Source: Micromonospora olivasterospora
GTDB lineage: Bacteria; Actinomycetota; Actinomycetes; Mycobacteriales; Micromonosporaceae
Assembly: GCF_007830265.1 (NCBI RefSeq)
Contig: NZ_VLKE01000001.1
Coordinates: 1,798,001 to 1,862,000, forward strand
Direction: 5' to 3'
DNA: 64,000 nt
Position numbers and translations under genes: made by a program. Below the pieces are notes generated by a model. The model saw only the letters and a list, made by a program, of their open reading frames with translations, ran no database searches and was not told where the DNA came from. Positions within the stretch are counted from its first letter, which is position 1, and the number at the start of each line of letters is the position of its first letter. Shown piece by piece: positions 28,349 through 38,714 of this stretch.

Positions 28349-28403
28349 GGGTGGTGGGAGGGGCGGATCTTGCGAGAACACTTGCGCCGCCCCCGCCCGG
28401 TGT

Positions 28404-28412
28404 GAAAATTTC
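28404..28412. promoter_or_regulatory. Possible GAAAnTTTC regulatory element
   Basis: GAAAATTTC lies 100 bp upstream of the GHL10 gene in a short AT-rich island. It matches the GAAAnTTTC half-palindromes reported upstream of streptomycete xylan-utilisation genes. It is a single short copy, so this is weak. Confidence 0.25.
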
Positions 28413-28511
28413 CTACCAGCGACTGACGGCCTGCGGCGAATCTTGCCGGATATGCCCCGGTGTCGGTCGCCTCCCCCTGCCACGCCGAGCCCCAACGAAG
28501 GGACGCACCGG

Positions 28512-30173
28512 ATGAAGGCAACTCGGCTCAGAGCCGCCGGGCTGGCCGTAGCCCTGCTCGGCGCGCTCGTCGCCGCCTCCCCCACCGCCGCCAGCGCGGC
28601 GGAGACCGACGCGACCGCGACCGCCACCACCTGCACGACGAACCCGGCCACGCCCAAACGGCAGTTCCGGGCCCTGTGGATCGCGTCGGTGACGAACATC
28701 GACTGGCCCACCAAGGCGTCGCAGACCGCACCCGACCAGATCGCCAAGCAGAAGGCGGAGTACCTGGCCTGGCTCGACCTGGCCCAGCGGCTCAACCACA
28801 ACGCCGTCGTGGTCCAGGTCCGCCCCACCGCCGACGCGTTCTGGCCCTCGCCGTACGAGCCGTGGTCGGAGTACCTGACCGGCGTGCGCGGGCAGGACCC
28901 GGGCTGGGACCCGCTGGCCTTCGTCGTCGAGGAGGCGCACAAGCGGAACCTGGAGTTCCACGCCTGGATGAACCCGTACCGGGTCTCGATGCCGGCCCCG
29001 GGCGGTGCCGGCGCGGACATCTCGAAGCTGGCGCCGAACCACCCGGCCCGGCAGCACCCGGACTGGGTCTTCGCGTACCCGCCGGCCGGCGTCGCCGGCA
29101 GCCGGCTCTACTACAACCCCGGCATCCCGGAGGTCCGCGAGTTCGTCCAGACCGCGATGCTGGACGCCGTCGAGCGGTACGACGTCGACGGCGTGCACTT
29201 CGACGACTACTTCTACCCCTACCCGAGCGGCACGCACCAGGTGCCGGACGACGCGACCTTCGCGGCGTACAACCGGGGCTTCACCAACAAGGCCGACTGG
29301 CGGCGGGACAACATCAACCTGCTGGTCCAGGAGATGAACGCCAAGATCAAGGCGATCAAGCCGTGGGTGAAGTTCGGTGTCAGCCCGTTCGGCATCTGGC
29401 GCAACAAGTCGGCCGACCCGCTGGGCTCGGACACCACCGGCAGCCAGTCGTACGACATCATCTCCGCCGACACCCGTAAGTGGATCAAGGAGGAGAGGAT
29501 CGACTACGTCGTGCCGCAGCTGTACTGGTACATCGGGCAGTACCCGGCGGCCGACTACGCCCGCCTGGTGCCCTGGTGGGCCGAGCAGGTGCGCGGCACC
29601 AACGTCCAGCTCTACATCGGCCAGGCCGACTACAAGAGCGGCGACCCCGCCTACGGGTCGTTCTGGATGAACCCGCGCGAGCTGTCGGACCACCTGACGC
29701 TCAACCGGTCGTACCCGGAGGTGCTCGGCAACGTGCACTTCTCGGCCGTCCAGGTGCGGGCGAACCGGCTCGGGGCCACCGACATCTACGCCGCCGAGCA
29801 CTACTCCCGCCCGGCCCTGGTGCCGGCGATGCCGCACCTGCCCGCCAAGCCACTGCTGGCGCCCGTGGTCACCGGCGCCGAGCGGCAGGACGACGGCGTA
29901 CGGCTGAGCTGGCGTCAGCCCGCCGACGGCAAGGGGCCGTTCGGCACGGCCACCTCGTACGCGATCTACCGGGTCGACGGGAACGGCGCGGCCGCGCCCT
30001 GCGACCTGGCCGACGCGTCCCACCTGGTCGCCACGGTCCGGGCCACCCCCGACGCCGTGCAGTCCTGGGTGGACACCACCGCCGGGGCGGGCCAGCGGTA
30101 CACGTACCACGTGACCGCGGTCGACCGGCTGTACAACGAGAGCCCGGTCAGCCCGCCGCGCTTCGTGCGCTGA
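28512..30173 (+). CDS. Secreted GHL10 (family-10-like) glycoside hydrolase
   Basis: 553 residues. Signal peptide MKATRLRAAGLAVALLGALV, mature near AETDA. The GHL10 (DUF187) TIM barrel runs from about 45 to 430: RALWIASVTNIDWP, VVVQVRPTADAFWPS, AWMNPYRVS, DGVHFDDYFYP and VSPFGIW. A C-terminal fibronectin-III-like domain follows (ERQDDGVRLSWRQP to VTAVDRLYNESPVSPP). These enzymes cleave uronate-rich or amino-sugar polymers, but the exact substrate is unknown. RBS: a weak AAGGGACG. A 13-bp hairpin terminator follows. Confidence 0.88.
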   Translation: MKATRLRAAGLAVALLGALVAASPTAASAAETDATATATTCTTNPATPKRQFRALWIASVTNIDWPTKASQTAPDQIAKQKAEYLAWLDLAQRLNHNAVVVQVRPTADAFWPSPYEPWSEYLTGVRGQDPGWDPLAFVVEEAHKRNLEFHAWMNPYRVSMPAPGGAGADISKLAPNHPARQHPDWVFAYPPAGVAGSRLYYNPGIPEVREFVQTAMLDAVERYDVDGVHFDDYFYPYPSGTHQVPDDATFAAYNRGFTNKADWRRDNINLLVQEMNAKIKAIKPWVKFGVSPFGIWRNKSADPLGSDTTGSQSYDIISADTRKWIKEERIDYVVPQLYWYIGQYPAADYARLVPWWAEQVRGTNVQLYIGQADYKSGDPAYGSFWMNPRELSDHLTLNRSYPEVLGNVHFSAVQVRANRLGATDIYAAEHYSRPALVPAMPHLPAKPLLAPVVTGAERQDDGVRLSWRQPADGKGPFGTATSYAIYRVDGNGAAAPCDLADASHLVATVRATPDAVQSWVDTTAGAGQRYTYHVTAVDRLYNESPVSPPRFVR

Positions 30174-30181
30174 CGGCACCG

Positions 30182-30220
30182 CGAATGCCCCGGGGCGCTG
30201 CCCGCGTCCCGGGGCATTCG
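30182..30220 (+). terminator. Intrinsic-type hairpin terminator after GHL10 gene
   Basis: CGAATGCCCCGGG (30182-30194) pairs perfectly with 30208-30220. The loop is 13 nt and TCTGTCTC follows. It starts 9 bp after the GHL10 stop. Confidence 0.8.
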
Positions 30221-30242
30221 TCTGTCTCGACTCGGACCGGTG

Positions 30243-30330
30243 ACCCACCGGGCCCCTCGCACCGCCCACCCCCGCGGAGGTCCGCGCCGCCAAGATCAAG
30301 GCCGACGCCGAGCGCCGCGCCGCCGCCTGA
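30243..30330 (+). pseudogene. 3' scrap of an unidentified gene
   Basis: One frame ending in TGA at 30328-30330 reads ...PPTPAEVRAAKIKADAERRAAA. The helical Ala/Lys/Glu composition looks like the real C-terminus of a protein. It has no start or ribosome site and begins right after the GHL10 terminator. A second terminator follows. It is a probable remnant of a deleted gene. Confidence 0.3.
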
Positions 30331-30337
30331 CCGGCAG

Positions 30338-30369
30338 GACGGGGCCCTGCGGTAGGGCAGGGCCCCGTC
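30338..30369. terminator. Bidirectional hairpin terminator
   Basis: GACGGGGCCCTGC (30338-30350) pairs with 30357-30369 (13 bp), with a 6-nt loop. It lies between the gene scrap on the plus strand and the end of the large regulator on the minus strand (30381), so it probably serves both. Confidence 0.75.
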
Positions 30370-30380
30370 AACGGGCCGGC

Positions 30381-33215
30381 TCAGGCCCGCTCCGTGCGGC
30401 CCGCCGGCCGCCGGCCCGGCTCCGCGTGCCGGCGGGGGGTGGGTGCCCCGGTCGCGCCGAACCGCACCGAGTCCGCGCCCAGGTCCGGGTGCTCCACCCC
30501 CAGCGCCATCGCCGCCGCCTCCTCCAGGCCCAGCTCGCTGCCCTCGCCGTACGCGACGTCGAAGGCCGCGTCGCCCAGCGCGCCGCGCAGCTCCGCCTGC
30601 TGCTCCGCCCAGTACGCGCCGTAGATGCCGGGCGTGGAGCGCAGGCTCGCCCGCGTCGCCTGGGCCGCGCCGAACAGCCGCGCGGCGGTGAGCGGGTCGC
30701 CCCCTTCGGCGCAGCGCACCGCGACCGCGTTGAGCGTGTCACAGGCCCGCCGGTGGAAGCCGTGGGTCATCCGGGAGCGCAGCGCGACCAGCAGATGCTC
30801 GTGCGCCGCCACGAGGTCGCCCCGGGCCAGCGCCACCATGCCGAGCAGCATGTCCACGGACCGGCGGCCCCGTTCCGCCGGGCGGGACGCCTCGACCGGC
30901 CGCGCCGCGCCGAGCAGCTCCGCCGCCTCCGCCAGCGCGCCCCGCCGCCACAGCAGCTCGGCGAGGCGAAGCACGGCGAACAGCGCGTCGGACGCCACGT
31001 CCCGCTCGCGCGCCCAGTCGATGACCTCCCGGCAGACGCGCTCGGCCTCGGCGAACTGTCCCATGTCGATCAGCGGGGCGGCGCGCCCCGCCAGCACCCG
31101 GGCCAGCAGGCCCGCGTCGCCGGCCTGCCGGGCCACCGCCTCCGCCTGCTGGGAGAAGCGCAGCTCCTCGGTGAACTCGCCGTCCGCCCCGGCGTGCAGC
31201 GAGTGCATGTGGTACGCCGCGGCCAGCTCGGCGTCCGGAATGGACTCCCCGGTCTCGGCGATCCGGCCGTAGAGCCGGAACAGCCAGAGCCGCCCCTCCC
31301 GGGCCAGCCCGCGCTCCCGCCACCACTGGTCCAGCGCGCCGGCCACCCGCAGCCCGGCGCGCGCGCTGCCGCCGGTGACACACCAGCGCAGGGCGGCACG
31401 CAGCTCCTTGGCCAGCGGGTCGAGGGCGTACAGGGAGAGAGTGGCCGGGCTGCCGTCCGGCCCCAGCTGGGCGCGCGCCAGCGCGTGCGTGGCCCAGGCG
31501 AGGTGCCGGTCCCGGGCCGCCCGCTCCTCGCCCGCCTGCACCAGCCGGCGGGCCGCGTACGCCCGGATCGGATCGAGCATCCGGTAGGTGCTGCCCGACG
31601 CGTGCGGTTCGGCCAGGATCATCGACTTGTCCACGAGCACGGACAGCGGGTCGAGCGGGTCGTCGTCGAGCAGCCACTCCACGGTCGGCAGGTCGACCGG
31701 CCCGGCGAAGACCGCCAGCCAGCGCAGCAGCCGCGCCGCCCGCGCCCCCAACGTCCGGTACGACCACGTGACCGTGGCCTGCATGGTGAGGTGCCGCTCC
31801 GCGGCCGGGCGCTGCGCCGACCGGTCGGCCCCGGCGGGCGGGGCGTCCCCCGAGGACGACCCCACCCCGTCGAGCGGGTCCCGCGGGTCGCCCGTCCAGC
31901 CGCCCCCGGGCGCCGGCCCAAGGTCCTGCCGGCCCGCGTCCAGGGTGCCGAGGACGTCGTCGAGGCGTTCCGCGAGCTGCCCGACGGAGAGCACCCGCAG
32001 CCGCGCGGCGGCCAGCTCGATGGCGAGCGGCAGGCCGTCCAGCCGCCGCACCACCCGCCGCACGTCGGCCGACTCGGCCGGGTCCGGCGGCCGCCCGCCC
32101 CGGGCCGCCGCCGTCCGGTCCAGCAGCAGCGCCACGGCGTCGCTCTCCGCGCCGTCCGGCCGGGGCTCCACCGACAGCGGCGGGATCCGCCACACCACCT
32201 CCCCCGGCAGGCCGAAGGACTCGCGGCTGGTGGCCAGCACCCGCACGCCACCACCGCCGGCGAGCAGCCGGGAGATCACCTGCGCCGACGCGGCCGGCTG
32301 GGCGTCGCAGGTGTCCAGCAGGACCAGCATCCGGCGCACGGCGGCGTACTCGACGAGGGTGTCCACCATGGGCCGACCCGGCTCCGGGCGCAGCCCGAGC
32401 ACGGCGGCGACCGCGAACGCCACGAGCCCCGGGTCGGTCACCGCGGCGACGTCGACGAACCAGATCCCGTCGGGGTACTCCTCGACCAGCCCGGCGGCCA
32501 GCTCGACGGCCAGCCGGGTCTTGCCGGCCCCGCCCGCGCCGAGCACGGTGACCAGGCGGTGGCGCTGCACCAGCCGGCGCAGCTCGGCCCGCTCGGCCTC
32601 CCGGCCGACGAACGAGGTGACCTGGGTCGGCAGGTTGTGCGCCGTCGCGTCGGCGGTACGCGGGCGCGGGAACTGCCGTTCCAGGCCGGGCGCGACGAGT
32701 TGGAACAGCCGCTCCCGGTCGTCGAAGCCGCGCAGCCGGTGCAGGCCGAGGTCGAGCAGGGACGCGCCCTCCGGCAGCGAGGCGGCGTGCCGCGCGGTGG
32801 CCGCCGAGCAGAGCACCTGCCCGCCGTGCGCCGCGGCCGCGATCCGGGCGGCGCGGTGCACCTCGGCGCTGGCGTACTCGCCGTCGCGCGGCTCGGCCCA
32901 GCCCGTGTGCAGTCCCATCCGGACCCTGGGCGCGGCCTCCGGGGCCGGCCACTCGTGGGTCGCCAGCGCCCGCTGCGCGGTCAGACAGGCGGTCAGCGCC
33001 GCGGCGGCGTCCGGGAACGCGATGAAGAACGAGTCGCCCTCGGTCAGCAGCTCCGCGCCCCGGGTGCCGGCCAGGGTGCGGCGCAGCAGGCGGCGGTGCT
33101 CCCGCAGCACCGGGCGGTAACCCGGACCGAGCATCTGGGCCAGGCGCGTCGAACCCTCGATGTCGGTGAACACGAAGGTCACCCAACCCGTCGGGAGGTG
33201 GATCCCTGGCGACAT
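30381..33215 (-). CDS. Large regulator: class III cyclase-like domain + NB-ARC ATPase + TPR
   Basis: 944 residues, ATG 33215 with GAGG 8-11 nt upstream. The class III nucleotide cyclase homology domain is at about 10-165: metal Asp18 in FTDIEGST and Asp61 in EGDSF are present. The transition-state Asn of N-x-x-x-R is replaced by His120 (VHRAARI), so cyclase activity is doubtful. An AAA/NB-ARC module follows: Walker A GAGGAGKT (226-233) and Walker B MLVLLDTC, then a winged-helix-like region. A TPR-rich C-terminal half follows. No DNA-binding LuxR domain is visible. Inference: a STAND-type ligand-sensing switch. A Ser/Pro/Gly-rich insertion (about 460-500) sits between the ATPase and TPR parts. 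Confidence 0.85.
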   Translation of the reverse strand: MSPGIHLPTGWVTFVFTDIEGSTRLAQMLGPGYRPVLREHRRLLRRTLAGTRGAELLTEGDSFFIAFPDAAAALTACLTAQRALATHEWPAPEAAPRVRMGLHTGWAEPRDGEYASAEVHRAARIAAAAHGGQVLCSAATARHAASLPEGASLLDLGLHRLRGFDDRERLFQLVAPGLERQFPRPRTADATAHNLPTQVTSFVGREAERAELRRLVQRHRLVTVLGAGGAGKTRLAVELAAGLVEEYPDGIWFVDVAAVTDPGLVAFAVAAVLGLRPEPGRPMVDTLVEYAAVRRMLVLLDTCDAQPAASAQVISRLLAGGGGVRVLATSRESFGLPGEVVWRIPPLSVEPRPDGAESDAVALLLDRTAAARGGRPPDPAESADVRRVVRRLDGLPLAIELAAARLRVLSVGQLAERLDDVLGTLDAGRQDLGPAPGGGWTGDPRDPLDGVGSSSGDAPPAGADRSAQRPAAERHLTMQATVTWSYRTLGARAARLLRWLAVFAGPVDLPTVEWLLDDDPLDPLSVLVDKSMILAEPHASGSTYRMLDPIRAYAARRLVQAGEERAARDRHLAWATHALARAQLGPDGSPATLSLYALDPLAKELRAALRWCVTGGSARAGLRVAGALDQWWRERGLAREGRLWLFRLYGRIAETGESIPDAELAAAYHMHSLHAGADGEFTEELRFSQQAEAVARQAGDAGLLARVLAGRAAPLIDMGQFAEAERVCREVIDWARERDVASDALFAVLRLAELLWRRGALAEAAELLGAARPVEASRPAERGRRSVDMLLGMVALARGDLVAAHEHLLVALRSRMTHGFHRRACDTLNAVAVRCAEGGDPLTAARLFGAAQATRASLRSTPGIYGAYWAEQQAELRGALGDAAFDVAYGEGSELGLEEAAAMALGVEHPDLGADSVRFGATGAPTPRRHAEPGRRPAGRTERA

Positions 33216-33356
33216 GCGTCGAACCTCCGCCCCGTGACGTTCGATACATGCTGCACTATGTTCGCGCGATCACGCATCGTGAGAACGGCCGGGCAGGCTC
33301 CGACCCGAGGGTGCCAGTGGTGGCCGACCTCGGTCAGGCGGCGGTGCGGGCGCCGG

Positions 33357-33572
33357 TCAGCAGCCGCAGCCGCCGCCGCAACAGCCCCCGCCGGACGGGG
33401 CCGGGGCGGTGGCGCCCGGGCCACCGCGACCGGTCACGGCCACCGTGGACAGCAGCTTGACCGTGTCGGCGTGCCCCTGGGGGCAGGGCGCTGGCTCGCC
33501 GGCCCGCGCCATGGGGCGGTTGACCTCGAAGGTGTCGCCGCAGGCGCGGCAGCGGAACTCGTACCGGGGCAT
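33357..33572 (-). CDS. FmdB-family zinc ribbon protein
   Basis: 71 residues. MPRYEFRCRACGDTFEV with CRAC, then CPQG, is the FmdB/CxxC-CxxC putative regulatory zinc ribbon (here the second knuckle is C-P-Q-G-H). It ends in a very Gly/Cys-rich tail (GGGCCGGGCGC). The function is unknown. It is divergent from the lytic transglycosylase gene by 38 bp. Confidence 0.8.
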   Translation of the reverse strand: MPRYEFRCRACGDTFEVNRPMARAGEPAPCPQGHADTVKLLSTVAVTGRGGPGATAPAPSGGGCCGGGCGC

Positions 33573-33610
33573 GCCACAAGGGTACGACCGGTCCTGACGC
33601 GGGAGGGGAC

Positions 33611-35002
33611 ATGGGCGATACTCGACGGGTGGTGGACGGCGAGGAGAGTGCGACGGTTCGGCCCCTGCGACCGGCCACGCCGCCCGCGGAGCCGGGCGGC
33701 GGCCCGGCGTATCCCCGGCTGCCCCGCCCCCGCCGGCCGTGGTTGAGGCCGGAGGAACCGACCGAGGCGCCCACCCCGGCCGACGGGCCGGGCGCCGCCG
33801 AGGCAGCGAAGCCCGACGCCACCGCCGCGACCACGACGGCCGCCGACAAGCCCGGCCCGGCCGACAAGCCGGGCCCGGCCGACAAGCCGGGCGACGCCGG
33901 CAAAGCCGAGAAGGCCGGCGACGCCGACAAGGCCGGCGACGCCGACAAGGCCGGCGACGCCGACAAGGCCGGCGAGGCCGGCAGCGCCAAGACGGACGCC
34001 GCCGGGGAGGAGGAGGCCGGCGACGCCGGGGGCACCGCGGCGGGCGACGCCGAGAGCGAGAAGCAGGCCGAGGGCGAGAAGCAGGCCGGTGGCCGGCGGC
34101 GCCGGGTGCCGTTCTCCCACGCCGTACGACTGCCTCCGCCGCGGCAGGCGGTGGCGGCCGCCGCGCGCGCCACCCGTGCCTGGTCGCGCCGCCCGGGCGG
34201 GCGGCTCACGCTGTCCGGGCTGTTCCTGCTCGCCCTCGTCGGGGCGACCGCGGCCGCCGGGGCGCTCGTGGTGCCGGCCACCGCGCCGAAGTCCCGCGCC
34301 GTCCCGGTCGACGCCAGCGCCAGCGCGCCGGGGGTCGGCACGGCCGCCCCGCAGGGCGGCGCCCTTCCCGGGGTCTCCGGCACCCCGGTGCCGCCCGGGC
34401 TGCCCGGCGTGCCGGCGGCAACCGGCCGGCCCGCGGACGCCCTCGCCGCCTGGGCCCAGCAGACCGGCGCGAAGGTGGGCATCTCGCCCGTCGCGATGCA
34501 GGCGTACGGCTACGCCGAGCTGGTGCTCGCCGAGACCAACCGCAGCTGCCAGCTCAGCTGGACCACCCTCGCCGCGATCGGGTATGTCGAGTCCCGGCAC
34601 GGGCAGGCCAACGGCGCCACCCTCGGGCCGGACGGCCGGGCGCTGCCGGAGATCATCGGCGACCCACTCGACGGCAGGGGCGGCCGGTCGCTGATCAGGG
34701 ACACCGACCGGGGGCTGTACGACCGCGACACGACGTACGACCGGGCGATCGGGCCGATGCAGTTCATCCCGACCACCTGGCAGGAGATCGGGGCCGACGC
34801 GGACAACGACGGCCGCAAGGACCCGCACGACCTCGACGACGCCGCCCTGGCCGCCGGCAACTACCTGTGCAAGGGCGGCCGGAACATGACCATCCCCGGC
34901 GACTGGTGGGGCGCCATTCTGTCGTACAACGACGTGCGTCGGTACGCGCAGGACGTCTTCGACAAGGCCAACGAGTACGGGGCGGCCAGCCGGCGTACGT
35001 GA
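33611..35002 (+). CDS. Membrane-anchored lytic murein transglycosylase with repetitive cytoplasmic arm
   Basis: 463 residues, ATG 33611 after GGGAGGGG. A long N-terminal arm (1-195) is Pro/Ala-rich and then consists of tandem DKPGPA and DKAGDA hexapeptides (about 79-125). One membrane helix follows (LSGLFLLALVGATAAAGAL, about 202-222). The outer domain has the SLT_2 fold: catalytic Glu in AAIGYVESRHG, GRGGRSLIRDTDRG and IGPMQFIPTTWQ, then the NDGRKDPHDLDDAA calcium-like loop and LSYNDVRRYAQDVF. It cleaves peptidoglycan glycan strands. The cytoplasmic Lys/Asp arm is unusual for this enzyme class. Confidence 0.87.
   Translation: MGDTRRVVDGEESATVRPLRPATPPAEPGGGPAYPRLPRPRRPWLRPEEPTEAPTPADGPGAAEAAKPDATAATTTAADKPGPADKPGPADKPGDAGKAEKAGDADKAGDADKAGDADKAGEAGSAKTDAAGEEEAGDAGGTAAGDAESEKQAEGEKQAGGRRRRVPFSHAVRLPPPRQAVAAAARATRAWSRRPGGRLTLSGLFLLALVGATAAAGALVVPATAPKSRAVPVDASASAPGVGTAAPQGGALPGVSGTPVPPGLPGVPAATGRPADALAAWAQQTGAKVGISPVAMQAYGYAELVLAETNRSCQLSWTTLAAIGYVESRHGQANGATLGPDGRALPEIIGDPLDGRGGRSLIRDTDRGLYDRDTTYDRAIGPMQFIPTTWQEIGADADNDGRKDPHDLDDAALAAGNYLCKGGRNMTIPGDWWGAILSYNDVRRYAQDVFDKANEYGAASRRT
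33920..33973. repeat. In-gene 18-bp tandem repeat, 3 exact copies
   Basis: GACGCCGACAAGGCCGGC repeats exactly at 33920-33937, 33938-33955 and 33956-33973, encoding DADKAG. Just upstream (about 33845-33897) is a related 18-bp unit encoding DKPGPA. This should be prone to copy-number change between strains. Confidence 0.85.
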
Positions 35003-35071
35003 CGTGATCGTCCGCGTACATTAGAGAACTGGACACTTCCCCCAAGCTGCCGTTGACGGCAAGCTAGACGG

Positions 35072-36091
35072 GTGATGGTTCGCGAGTGGGATCCCCGGAC
35101 CGCCTCGTCCGCCGAGATCGCGTCGCTACTGGGCACGCTGAACGCGGTGTTCGCGGCCGACCTCCCGCAGGATCCGCCCTGGCGGGAGAGTTCGCTGCGG
35201 GAATACCTCTCCGAGGTGATGCCCGGCGAGCGGCGGATCTCCTGGGTGGCCCAGGCCGAGCCGAGCGCAGGAGGCCAGCCCGGCGCGATCCTCGGCCACG
35301 TCCACGTGCTCATGCTCGGCGACATCGGCGTCCTGGAGGTGCTCGTCCACCCGTCGGTGCGCCGCGGGGGCCTGGGCCGGGACCTGGTCCGGTTGGCCGC
35401 CCGCCGCGTCTACCAGGAGGGCTTCCAGTCCATCGGCGTGGAGGTCGTCGGCGAGACCCCGGCCGTGGCGTTCTACGAGGCGCTCGGCTTCAGCCGGGAG
35501 TACGTGGAGACGCGCAGCGTGCTGGACCTGTCCGCGGTGGACTGGGCGGCGCTGGGGGAGATGGCCACGGGCGTCGGCGCGGGCTACCACGTCGAGTTCT
35601 GCCCGGGCAGCCCGCCGGACCACCTGATCGAGGCGTACGCGCGGGCGAAGGCCGAGGTACGCGACCTCGGCGACGGCGAGCTGCGCCCCAGCTCGTACGA
35701 CCCGGAGCGGCTGCGGGACAGCCTCGACACGCTGCACCGCCGGGGCATGAAGCCGTACATCGTGCTCGCCATCCACGACCGGACCGGCGAGGTGGCCGGG
35801 CTGACCGAGCTGGTCGTGCCGGCGCAGCACCCGACCCGGGCCGACCAGTACGACACGATCGTGGTGCAGGACCACCGGGGCTACGGCATCGACCGGGCGA
35901 TCAAGGCGCGAATGCTGCTGGAGCTGCGCTCGGCCGAGCCGGAGCTGACCGAGGTGCAGACATGGAACGCCCAGGCCAACGAGGCGATGCTCAAGGTCAA
36001 CGCCGAGCTGGGCTACCGCCCCGACCGGGAGTGGTGCGAATACAGCGTGGACGTGGCGGAGCTGGTGCACCGCCTGGACGCCGGCCGCTGA
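35072..36091 (+). CDS. Tandem GNAT N-acetyltransferase (two domains)
   Basis: 339 residues. The start is GTG 35072 or the adjacent ATG 35075. The first GNAT domain (about 1-160) contains VLVHPSVRRGGLGRDLV, the acetyl-CoA P-loop (R/Q-x-x-G-x-G/A), and VAFYEALGF. The second (about 170-330) is degenerate: VQDHRGYGIDRAIK then TWNAQANEAMLKVNAELGYRP, typical of the C-terminal half of MshD-like and other double GNATs. The substrate is unknown. It has a shared terminator with hemB. Confidence 0.85.
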   Translation: MMVREWDPRTASSAEIASLLGTLNAVFAADLPQDPPWRESSLREYLSEVMPGERRISWVAQAEPSAGGQPGAILGHVHVLMLGDIGVLEVLVHPSVRRGGLGRDLVRLAARRVYQEGFQSIGVEVVGETPAVAFYEALGFSREYVETRSVLDLSAVDWAALGEMATGVGAGYHVEFCPGSPPDHLIEAYARAKAEVRDLGDGELRPSSYDPERLRDSLDTLHRRGMKPYIVLAIHDRTGEVAGLTELVVPAQHPTRADQYDTIVVQDHRGYGIDRAIKARMLLELRSAEPELTEVQTWNAQANEAMLKVNAELGYRPDREWCEYSVDVAELVHRLDAGR

Positions 36092-36106
36092 CCGGCGGAC
36101 GTGCGG

Positions 36107-36136
36107 CCGGTCCCGCCCGGGCGCGGGCGGGACCGG
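36107..36136. terminator. Bidirectional terminator between GNAT and hemB
   Basis: CCGGTCCCGCCC (36107-36118) pairs perfectly with 36125-36136, with a 6-nt loop. The right arm abuts the hemB stop codon at 36137, and the left arm is 16 bp after the GNAT stop. Confidence 0.75.
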
Positions 36137-37120
<984 letters not shown>

Positions 37121-37133
37121 GGGAAGCCTCCTG

Positions 37134-38714
37134 TCAGCGGAACCTGAGGGCGGTCGGGCCCTGCACCTTCGAGCCCCGGCGCTGCTTGGCCGGCATGGCG
37201 GCGAGCTTCTCGCGCAGCTCGACGGCGTAGGCGGCGAGCGCCTCCACCAGGTCGGCCACCGAGGCGTGCTGCGGCTGCACGTCGACGCGCAGACCGAACT
37301 CCGTCGCCGTCTCCGCCGTCTTCGGCCCGATGACGGCGACGACGGTGCGCTGGTGCGGCTTCCCGGCGATGCCGACCAGGTTCCGCACCGTGGAGGACGA
37401 CGTGAACAGCACGGCGTCGAACCCGCCCGACTTGATCGCGTCCCGGATCTCGGCGGGCGGCGGGGCGGCCCGGACCGTCCGGTACGCGGTCACGTCGTCG
37501 ACCTCCCAGCCGCGCTCGGTGAGCCCGGCGGCGAGGGTCTCGGTGGCGATGTCGGCGCGCGGCAGGAGCACCCGGCCGACCGGGTCGAGGATCTCGTCGT
37601 GCGGCGAGAACTCGGCCAGCAGCCCCTCGGAGGACTGCTCGCCGGACGGGATCAGCTCCGGCTGGATGCCGAACGCCCGGACGGCGTCCGCGGTGGCCTC
37701 GCCGATGCAGGCGATCTTGACGCCGCCGAAGTGCCGGGCGTCCAGGCCGTGCTCGGCGAACTTCTCCCAGACCGCCCGTACGGCGTTGACCGAGGTGAAG
37801 ACCACCCAGGCGTACCGGCCGTCGACCAGGCCCTTGACCGCCCGCTCCATCTGGGCGGGGGTACGCGGCGGCTCGACCGCGATCGTCGGCACCTCGCACG
37901 GGATCGCCCCGTACGCCCGCAGCCGGGCGCTCATCACGCCGGCCTGCTCCTTGGTCCGGGGGACGAGCACCTTCCAGCCGTACAGCGGCCGGTTCTCCCA
38001 CCAGCTCAGCTTGTCCCGCTCGCCGACGCCCGCGCCGACGGTGAGCACGACCCGGCCGGTGAAGCCGAGCGCCGCCGCGACGAAGGAGTCCACGGTCGAC
38101 GTGGTCGTGTACTGGGTCTCCCCCGTGCCGTCGCCGGTCACGCCGACGGCGGTGGTGCCGTCCACCCCGGCGGCGAGCAGCCCGTCGCGCACGGCGGCCA
38201 GGTCGCCGGCGTCCACGGCGATCGCGAGCGAGCCCCGGCTGACGGCCGCGGCCAGCGCCTCGAAGTCCAGCGTGGTGACGTCCTCGACGTCGGCGGCGGT
38301 ACGCACGCCGGGCAGCGGCAGGCCCGCGTACGTGGCCACGCCCTCGGCCTGGCTGATGCCCGGGACCACCTCGAAGTGCGCGGCGGTACGCGCGACCGCC
38401 TGTACCTCCTTGACCACCGACTCGTGGCCGAACGGATCGCCGGCGACCAGGTGCACCGCGTTCTGGCCGGACCGGGCGGCCGAGATCAGCACCTTCGCCA
38501 CATCCCCCGGCACGCCCTCGGCGGGGGTGAACTCGGCTTCGGGCTTGGCCTGCGCACGGACGGCGTCGAGCAGCGACTCGGGGATCCCCCGGTCGTACAC
38601 CACCTGGTCGGCGTCGACCAGGGCGTCGTGCGCCCGGCGGGTCAGCAGGCCCGGGTCGCCGGGACCGGCCCCGACGAACGCGATGCGGCCTACGGGCTTA
38701 CGGGTGCGGGTCAT
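37134..38714 (-). CDS. hemD: Fused uroporphyrinogen-III C-methyltransferase / uroporphyrinogen-III synthase
   Basis: 526 residues from ATG 38714. The N-terminal SUMT-like domain (about 8-245) has [28 protein letters not shown] and [12 protein letters not shown]. The C-terminal HemD domain (about 260-500) has [37 protein letters not shown] and [14 protein letters not shown]. It closes the tetrapyrrole ring and can divert the product to sirohaem or cobalamin. The fusion is normal in actinobacteria. It overlaps the hemC stop by 4 nt (ATGA). A Lys/Arg tail ([17 protein letters not shown]) ends the protein. Confidence 0.94.
   Translation of the reverse strand: MTRTRKPVGRIAFVGAGPGDPGLLTRRAHDALVDADQVVYDRGIPESLLDAVRAQAKPEAEFTPAEGVPGDVAKVLISAARSGQNAVHLVAGDPFGHESVVKEVQAVARTAAHFEVVPGISQAEGVATYAGLPLPGVRTAADVEDVTTLDFEALAAAVSRGSLAIAVDAGDLAAVRDGLLAAGVDGTTAVGVTGDGTGETQYTTTSTVDSFVAAALGFTGRVVLTVGAGVGERDKLSWWENRPLYGWKVLVPRTKEQAGVMSARLRAYGAIPCEVPTIAVEPPRTPAQMERAVKGLVDGRYAWVVFTSVNAVRAVWEKFAEHGLDARHFGGVKIACIGEATADAVRAFGIQPELIPSGEQSSEGLLAEFSPHDEILDPVGRVLLPRADIATETLAAGLTERGWEVDDVTAYRTVRAAPPPAEIRDAIKSGGFDAVLFTSSSTVRNLVGIAGKPHQRTVVAVIGPKTAETATEFGLRVDVQPQHASVADLVEALAAYAVELREKLAAMPAKQRRGSKVQGPTALRFR

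Noticed and set aside
30240..33746. A 1168-codon plus-strand frame antisense to the cyclase/NB-ARC regulator
   Set aside because: Low-complexity shadow of the minus-strand gene, which has clear domains.
33840..33985. CRISPR-like array of 18-bp units
   Set aside because: Units are tandem without spacers, in frame, and encode hexapeptides of the lytic transglycosylase. No cas genes.
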